From Solenopsis invicta (Eukaryota; Arthropoda; Insecta; Hymenoptera; Formicidae): DNA of 64,000 nt. Positions 58,242 to 64,000 of the stretch are shown here, piece by piece. Every line of letters starts with the position of its first letter. Within the stretch, counting starts at the first letter, position 1. Both the position numbers and the translations under genes were made by a program. The notes beneath the pieces are model-generated. The model was not told the DNA's origin and ran no database searches. It saw only the letters and a program-made list of their open reading frames with translations. Where the stretch lies: contig NC_052664.1 in the NCBI RefSeq assembly GCF_016802725.1, forward strand, positions 29,405,275 to 29,469,274. The letters are read 5' to 3'.

Positions 58242-59624
58242 TTATTTTCGATATATTATACCGTTTCGCATTTCAAATTTCGAACTTTCGGATTTTTCCA
58301 ACTGATCTCGCAATTCTTTAATTATCGGATCTTGGCTTTGAGCAATCGCTAAATTATATTCAAGCGGATTATCCTCAATAATTAAAATGTTCGTCGCACG
58401 ACTAAGCGCATCTACATGACGCATACGCAAACCGGGTCTGTGCTCTACTGCATAATCATAGTCCTGCAACTCCAAAGCCCAGCGCGCTATTCTTGGATTT
58501 ATTTCTTTTTTACTAAGCGTAAGTTTCAACGATTCGCAATCGGTAACAATTTTAAAATGTATCCCGTACAAATAAATCCTAAATCGACGCAAGGCATATA
58601 TTATAGCGAGTGTCTCCAGCTCAAAGCTGTGATAACGACTTTCGGTTTCCGTGGTTCGCTTGAAAAAATAAAAAATAGGATGGAACTTAAGATCTGCTTT
58701 ACGCTGCATTAAGATCGCACCGAATCCCAACGCACTAGCGTCGCAGTGCAACTCGGTATCATCTCTATGACTGTAAATTGCTAATATCGGACTAGAAATT
58801 AGCCTGCTCTTAATTTCTTCGAACGCTTTCCATTCCTTCTGACCAAAAACAAAAGGTACGTTTTCTTTTGTTAAATCATACAATGGTTTTGCCAGAATTG
58901 CAAAATCTTCGATAAATTTCCTAAAATAGGAACTTAATCCAACGAAACTATGCACTTCTCGTGCATTTTTTGGAACTGGAAAACGCTTAATTGCAGCTAA
59001 TCCGTCCTCCGATGGTCTTATTCCTTCGGGAGTAACACTATATCCTAAATATTCAATTTTTGTGCTCAAAAATTGGCATTTATCCAGCCTCAATTCCATC
59101 CGATTTTTTACTAACAGACAAAATACCTGCTTTAATACGTCTAAGTGATGCTCTAAAGTTTCGGATACTACGAGAATATCATCCAAGTACACCGCAAGGT
59201 CGCCTTTCTCTATTAATTCTTTAAATACTTCATAAATAAAGCGCTGAAATCTTGCTGGGTCGACTTTTAGGCCGAAAGGCATTCTAAGGAATTCATATTG
59301 CCCTAAGGGCGTAATAAAAGCAGTATATTTTATAGACTCTTCCGACATCCGAATATGAAAGAATCCATTTCTCAAGTCCAAACGACTGAAAATTCTTTTA
59401 TTATATAATAACATTAATTGGTCTTCTATGAGCGGTATGGGATGATTATCTCGCACCATCACTTTATTCAGAGCGCGAAAATCAACGCACATGCGCATCT
59501 CTCCATTCTTTTTCTTTACTAAAACTATTGGAGACGCATATTCCGAGTAACTGGGTCGTATAATTTTTCCCGCCTCTAATTCGTTCAAAATTAACCGCAA
59601 TTTTTCTTTCTCCGCAAAAGACAA
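58242..59624 (-). pseudogene. Gypsy reverse transcriptase and RNase H
   Basis: Minus-strand frame of 460 codons ended by TAA (58242-58244). Reverse transcriptase blocks are in order: KKKNGEMRMCVDFRALNK, GFFHIRM, FLRMPFGL and YLDDILV (about 59168-59189). The RNase H part follows with LHCDASALGFGAILMQ and the terminal RHVDALSRA. It is separated from the protease part by TAG at 59649-59651 in the same frame. Confidence 0.93.
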
Positions 59625-59648
59625 TCGCCTAGGCTGGAAATAAAAAGG

Positions 59649-60296
59649 CTACGAATCTTTAACATTCAACTTTAACTCCGCCATAACTTCTGGCGACTCA
59701 GGTCGCACCGGATTGACATAATGATTTGTAAATAGTTCGCTCAATATTAGTTTATTTTTTACCGACACCGTTTCGTCAACTTCCAAGGACTCCGTAATGT
59801 TCTGTTCCTGTGAGCTAGTATCAATATTCATAATCGCGCTAATAGCTTCGTTTTCCTCCGTCACTCCTTTATCCGCAAGAGCTAAGTTAAATTTTCTCAA
59901 CGCATTGCGTCCTAACACAATGTCTGACGCCATGGTATTGTCGGGCACGACGATCAGAACAATATTGTTCTTTGTAATATTATCTAAGGTGACGCTAGCT
60001 TCTACTGTACCCAATACAACTAATTTTGAATTATTTATTCCGCTAAATTTATCAGTGTAATATTGCACGTCTTTCCGTGAAGGATTTGCTATGAAACTAT
60101 TCTTAACCAGACTTATTGGACTCCCTGTATCCAACAAAGCGTTCAAGGACACGACATAAGCAACCGAATCATCGCCCGAATAACGCAAAGTAACATTCTT
60201 TCGGAATTCGTCTTCGTCAGCTAACCTGTCGATGTTGTGTACTTCTTCCTCCTTCCTACTTTCTTTCTTCGGGCAGTCCTTCACTCTGTGTCCCAT
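59649..60296 (-). pseudogene. Gypsy aspartic protease region
   Basis: Minus-strand frame of about 215 codons between the first and second stops. It contains the retroviral-type protease motif LLDTGSPISLV and, at its start, the end of a second zinc knuckle (GHRVKDC) that belongs to gag. The protease is closed by TAG (59649-59651). Confidence 0.88.
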
Positions 60297-60302
60297 TTCA
60301 CC

Positions 60303-61382
60303 TCATTCAAAACAGGATCCCCACTCTCGCCTGCGCTGCTTACAGTCCCTCGATGTATGGCCCACCATGCCACAATTGTAGCAACGAAGATCACGACCGA
60401 CAATATTTTGGTTTTCTTTCCGCGCTTTCCTCCTGTCGAATCCAAATCTCTCCGCGTAACGGTTATGATAGTCTTTCCGCTCCAATCGCAACGAGATTTG
60501 CTTAAATGCCTGCAAAAACATAGACATTGAAGAAAATTGCTGCATTCTAGCATGGTTTCGCAACTGCTGATCCGGAATACCGTCGATTACATAGTCTATC
60601 AATTCACTACCCGACACCGAAATTTCGTTAGCTTTAATGATTTTATCGTGGTAATAATCACAAAAAGTCTCGTTTGCCCGCCACGTTCTCGCTTCGAACT
60701 GCTTACGAAGCTCAAATTGATTGGGCCGGAAGTCGAACATGTCTTTCAATTGTCTTAAAATCTCATCACAATCACATTCTAAAATCTCCGGTTTAGAGTA
60801 GAACCAAGCCTGCGCTTTTCCTTTAAGGTGAGAGGCCACGAGAATTTTAGCCGTTTTGTCATCTAATTCATACGAGCCGCGCAATAAGCGTACTTGCCGC
60901 TCCCACTTTGAAAAGGGTTGATGGACACCATTAAAATCATTGAGTAAGGCACCGATAACTTTAATATTAGCATTTGTTCCCGCGCTTCGGGCGCTTACCG
61001 TGGAAGGGGAATTTTCGACGATTTCCCTCTCACGTCTCAATAACGCTCTCTCTCTTTCAACGAGGCGACGCTCTCTTTGCACTAATTCCAGCTCCCAAGA
61101 ATGATTCTGGTCGCTTACCTCGTGTTGCCGCATATTAGCATTACCCGCTTGCTCCAACCTGTCGGTGTCATCCAACGAATTATCCAACGTCAGCGATGCT
61201 CCAGCCTCCTCCGTCTGCGCGCCTCCCATCGCATCTCGCCATCTCTTTTCCTCCGGGTCCGCATGCAACACTCTAGCGACGAGCTCCGCTTTGTTTCCGG
61301 TAGCCGACAATCCGAATTTCCTCAGGATTTCCTTCAGTTGAACAGTCGTGCACTCCTTTAAAGAACTCATGAGGTGCTCCAA
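60303..61382 (-). pseudogene. Gypsy gag
   Basis: Minus-strand frame of 359 codons. It starts with a SAP-like N-terminal block (LKEILRKFGLSATGNKAELV) and a coiled-coil of Arg/Glu. The capsid region has FNGVHQPFSKWERQVRLLRG and LASHLKGKAQAWF-type sequence, then a CCHC zinc knuckle CYNCGMVGHTSRDC. A TGA at 60303-60305 falls inside the second knuckle and cuts the frame. SAP-like gag N-termini are seen in some insect Gypsy lineages. Confidence 0.9.
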
Positions 61383-61691
61383 TTCTGCAATACTCCGGTC
61401 TACAGGCCACTAACAAAATTTCGATTCACCAATTCCCTGATGCAATTAATCACCAAATGTTCCAAAAATCAATCTGCATCACTTCCAAATGTTCTCGAAA
61501 GTACGAAAATATTCTCGTAAACAGCCTGTCTCAACCGTCTTTCGCAGCTAAATTCCTGAGTGCCGCGTCACAATTGCGCTCCTCTCGCTCCTCGCCCCAC
61601 GATCCTCGCTTCGATCGCCCGTCCCGATCCTTTTTCTCTCGTCAAGATTCCGAAAAATGCTCCAGATCGCTGGTCCCACTTCTGATAAATT

Positions 61692-61928
61692 TTAAGACGG
61701 GGGAGGCGGGGATTTTACAAAATCACAATAATCAGTCGTATTCCGACTTCAAAACTATTCCGTTTATTTCCGATATGGTAATGCTTGGGCGATCTATACT
61801 TGCCGGTGACGACTTGTCTGTAGTAACGCCTATGCACGACTCTCGTCTCCTGCTTTTCTTTCCGCGGCAGCGCTATCTTCTCAATAACGCGTCAACTAAT
61901 ATTAGACGTTTGAATTATAACGCTTACA
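61692..61928 (-). repeat. Gypsy 5' LTR
   Basis: 237 bp, without the MITE seen in the partner LTR. In the element's own direction it starts TGTAAGCGTTATAATTC and ends CCCCCGTCTTAA. The sequence just inside (TTATCAGAAGTGGGACC on the minus strand) is the place for the primer-binding site, but I cannot assign the tRNA. Confidence 0.93.
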
Positions 61929-61933
61929 TTTGT

Positions 61934-63327
61934 AATACAACTTTATTACTTTATCACTGCATGCAGAATTTAATATCAAATATTTATTTATTTTATAATA
62001 CCAAGATTTAAAGACTTATTTTGATAAGTCTTGATAACATCTAATTAAAAAAAATTTTTTTAGCGACCTCATGACCAACTGTGGTAGAGGTTACGGTAGA
62101 GATATAAGATAATACGGTTTCGCGTGAGAACCGCGAAATCAAGACCGTTGCTCCGGACACGTGTCGATATTCGTAGATGTAAAAAATATTTTTATTAATA
62201 TCTAAATGTAATTGATTTTTCAGAAGTTTTCAAAATTTTATTTGATTTGTTACTAAGAAAATCGTAAAAATGTAAAAAAATGGTTTTTTCACTCTATCTT
62301 GGATACGTCTTCATATAGATAAAAGGCCGCCTTGAAAAGCCGTGGGAGTACTTTCACCATTCTTTTTTGCTAAGCTTTTTATTAATTTTTAAAAAATTAT
62401 TCCAAGATCGTGTAAAAACAATTCCATTTGAATGTGGATTTAATCCAATTTCAAATAATCGGATTCTCTTCAGAATTCAATTTTTTTTAATTAGATTAAT
62501 TTTTTTAATTTTTGATTTTGAAATTATCTTATTTATTCCTCTCATTTATTTATTTAAATTCTTTAATTTGTCTATAATTTCATCCTTATTCTTTATTTTA
62601 TTTATTTTACTTATATGTTCCTTTTAGGGTGCTTGATTAACGTGAGTCCCCTCACCTCTCACAATTTGGAACAGAAAACTGCTACGTCCTCGTCATTGTT
62701 CCTGGGTTACGCTAAAAGCAGTTTCTTGAGAAATAATTAATGAGTAATAAAAAATAATGAGAAGTTTGTTTTAAGACTAATTTTGAGTATTAACAATAAA
62801 AACGTGGTATTTTTATTGTTAATTTATTGCAGAATCGTAAGCATGGGTTCTCAGTAAGAGAAATCAAAGAAATTGAATGTTGTCGATTACAGCGCCATCT
62901 ATCATGAATCGAGAAAATGTTTCAGACAAATTGTATGTGTTTTTAGCCAAAGATTCCGAATATGCAATAAAAAATAGGGGTTCTCGTTTAAGATTTTAAA
63001 CTTGACCCCCTCACCACTCAGTGGGAGGAGTGGGAGGGCTGATTTTAACGTCATTGTACGTCCCCCTCAAAATGACGAAATTTTGATTCTAAACATTTTT
63101 TCGTAGTGTGCTTATTTTTCGAGTTATTTGGCTACCTAAGTTAAAATCGCACGAGGGTCACCCTGTATGTGTATACAAAATTTCAGAATTTTTTGAATTT
63201 GCGGGTTTGCAAACCTTTTTTGTGAGCATCATAAACACACTGCTACGTCTTTTCAGGCACATTTTGTATTATTTCAAATTTGAAAGAATTGAATTATACC
63301 ATATTTTATTTTTTTTCTCACTCACAG
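61934..63327. other. Repeat-like non-coding DNA
   Basis: 1.4 kb between the Gypsy element and the HUWE1 remnant. Moderate-GC patches at 62070-62170, 62626-62720, 63000-63070 and 63150-63170 (GGGTCACCCTGTATG, a motif typical of insect repeats) alternate with AT-rich DNA. An AT-rich ORF at 62367-62627 has no recognisable domain. It is probably transposon debris that replaced upstream HUWE1-like exons. Confidence 0.4.
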
Positions 63328-63741
63328 ATTCAATAGTTCTGGTGCATTACGAGATTTTGATCAAGCGGATCGTGCGAAGTACTTACAATTTGTTACTGTG
63401 GTAACAAATCCGTCGTCCGTTACAAGGTTTTGCCGTTACAAGGTTTTGCTGTTAGAAGACATGAACGGCGTACAAAAGTTTCAATTATCTCAAAGAAGAT
63501 AAGTCAACAGACAGGCTTCCATTTGCACATGCTTGGTAAATATATGAGGAAAGAAATTTTTTTAATATTCTTACGTGTATAAGCTGAAATTAAATCAATA
63601 TAAAATTACGGAGCTAAAATTGTATTTTCTAATTGCAGTTTCAATTTACTGGATCTGCCAGTGCACGAGACGTATGATAAACTCCATACAAATCTACTCA
63701 AGACGATTCATGAATGCAGCGAAAGATTTGGATTTGTGTAA
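63328..63741 (+). pseudogene. HUWE1 C-terminal (HECT end) pseudogene fragment
   Basis: Two exon-like pieces. The first (63328-63535) follows an acceptor (TTTTTTTCTCACTCACAG) and encodes, with frame changes, ALRDFDQADRAKYLQFVT, then LQGFA, MNGVQKFQ and DKSTDRLPFAHA. A GTAAAT donor follows. After an intron with acceptor TCTAATTGCAG, the second (63639-63741) encodes FNLLDLPVHETYDKL and ends ECSERFGFV with TAA. Order and residues match the end of the HECT domain of the E3 ligase HUWE1, including the splice phase, with the catalytic-type Cys split across the intron. A TAG replaces the Trp codon near its start. A 16-bp tandem duplication (63417-63448) and at least two further frame changes break it. 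Retained introns indicate a segmental duplicate, not a retrocopy. The true HUWE1 gene should be elsewhere. Confidence 0.8.
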
Positions 63742-64000
63742 ACTTGTTGGAGCGCTATTGTTGTATATTATGTAGCAGTTTATCATACATATGTTATCCG
63801 AGAAGGTACCGATAGCGCACAGTACTATTGCACACAGACAATCACAGCGGCTGGTGATATTAAAAATTTACTTTAAACACTGTAAACACGTGTCCTACAC
63901 AGCAATGAAGATCTGTAGGATATCGGACTAAAATTATCGCGGATATACGAAATATATTTCAATTTCCTGAAGATATCGCCAGTATATTATAATATTATAA
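63742..64000. other. Tail of the window
   Basis: About 260 bp after the HUWE1-like stop codon with no recognised feature; it could be old 3' flanking sequence of the duplicated segment. Confidence 0.35.

Larger units (their letters stand above)
56146..61928 (-). mobile_element. Ty3/Gypsy LTR retrotransposon with target-site duplication
   Basis: A complete insertion read on the minus strand: 5' LTR 61928-61692, gag-pol 61382-57147, 3' LTR 56995-56146. Identical 5-bp duplications TTTGT flank it (56141-56145 and 61929-61933). The domain order gag, protease, reverse transcriptase, RNase H, integrase defines Ty3/Gypsy. No envelope frame follows integrase; only about 150 bp separate it from the 3' LTR. 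The two LTRs differ by three transitions and an 8-bp indel over about 237 bp (about 1.3 %), so the insertion is fairly young. The coding region is one frame broken by three stop codons, so this copy is not autonomous as it stands. Confidence 0.95.

Noticed and set aside
1..64000. CRISPR arrays, operons, rRNA or tRNA genes
   Set aside because: None seen: the direct repeats found are microsatellites or transposon parts. No tRNA cloverleaf with a GGTTCRA box was recognised by eye, though a covariance-model scan would be the proper test.

Overview
The window is AT-rich eukaryotic DNA with interrupted genes, GT-AG introns and many DNA transposons. The proteins are animal and insect-like. Together with the transposon mix (small TWA-duplicating MITEs, hAT, Tc1/mariner and Ty3/Gypsy remnants), this suggests a hymenopteran insect, most likely an ant. 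The assignment below insect level is inference.

Genes from left to right. (1) 5255-9107, minus: a seven-exon transmembrane protein resembling the metazoan relatives of plant APD1-4 (DUF4792/DUF4793), with its first coding exon not found. (2) 13953-16153, minus: CWC27, the spliceosomal cyclophilin, seven exons, 509 aa. (3) 17048-28675, plus: an axonemal dynein heavy chain of the DNAH3/7/12 type, 3875 aa, in one uninterrupted exon, with the AAA1 Walker B acidic pair changed. It lies head to head with CWC27 across about 0.9 kb. (4) 30140-32187, plus: the p97 cofactor p47 (NSFL1C), five exons, 377 aa. (5) 33004-34320, minus: a single-exon GT92/DUF23 glycosyltransferase-like protein whose catalytic acidic motif is changed. 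(6) 35025-38493, minus: CPSF2/CPSF100, ten exons, 737 aa. Exon phases were checked and close for CWC27, p47 and CPSF2, and for the seven exons found of gene 1.

From about 39.8 kb onward no intact host gene is recognisable. The right part is a transposon-rich graveyard. It contains a 330-bp long hairpin, a broken PIF/Harbinger transposase (HARB1-like), and a three-level nested insertion (a 105-bp MITE inside a 1383-bp hAT element inside a non-LTR retrotransposon, with target-site duplications visible at both DNA-transposon levels). It also holds remnants of a short-chain dehydrogenase, a second hAT and a Tc1/mariner transposase, and two GC-rich islands of unknown function, one with heat-shock-element-like motifs and a TATA box. 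A nearly complete Ty3/Gypsy element (56146-61928, minus, 5-bp duplication TTTGT, LTRs about 1.3 % different) follows, with three in-frame stops and a 597-bp hAT-type MITE in one LTR. The window ends with a decayed, intron-containing copy of the C-terminal HECT end of HUWE1 (63328-63741).

The intact genes are unrelated in pathway (splicing, mRNA 3' processing, p97 cofactor, flagellar motility, glycosylation), as expected for an animal chromosome. No CRISPR, operon, tRNA or rRNA gene was seen. The most unusual item is the intronless giant dynein with a modified main ATPase site.
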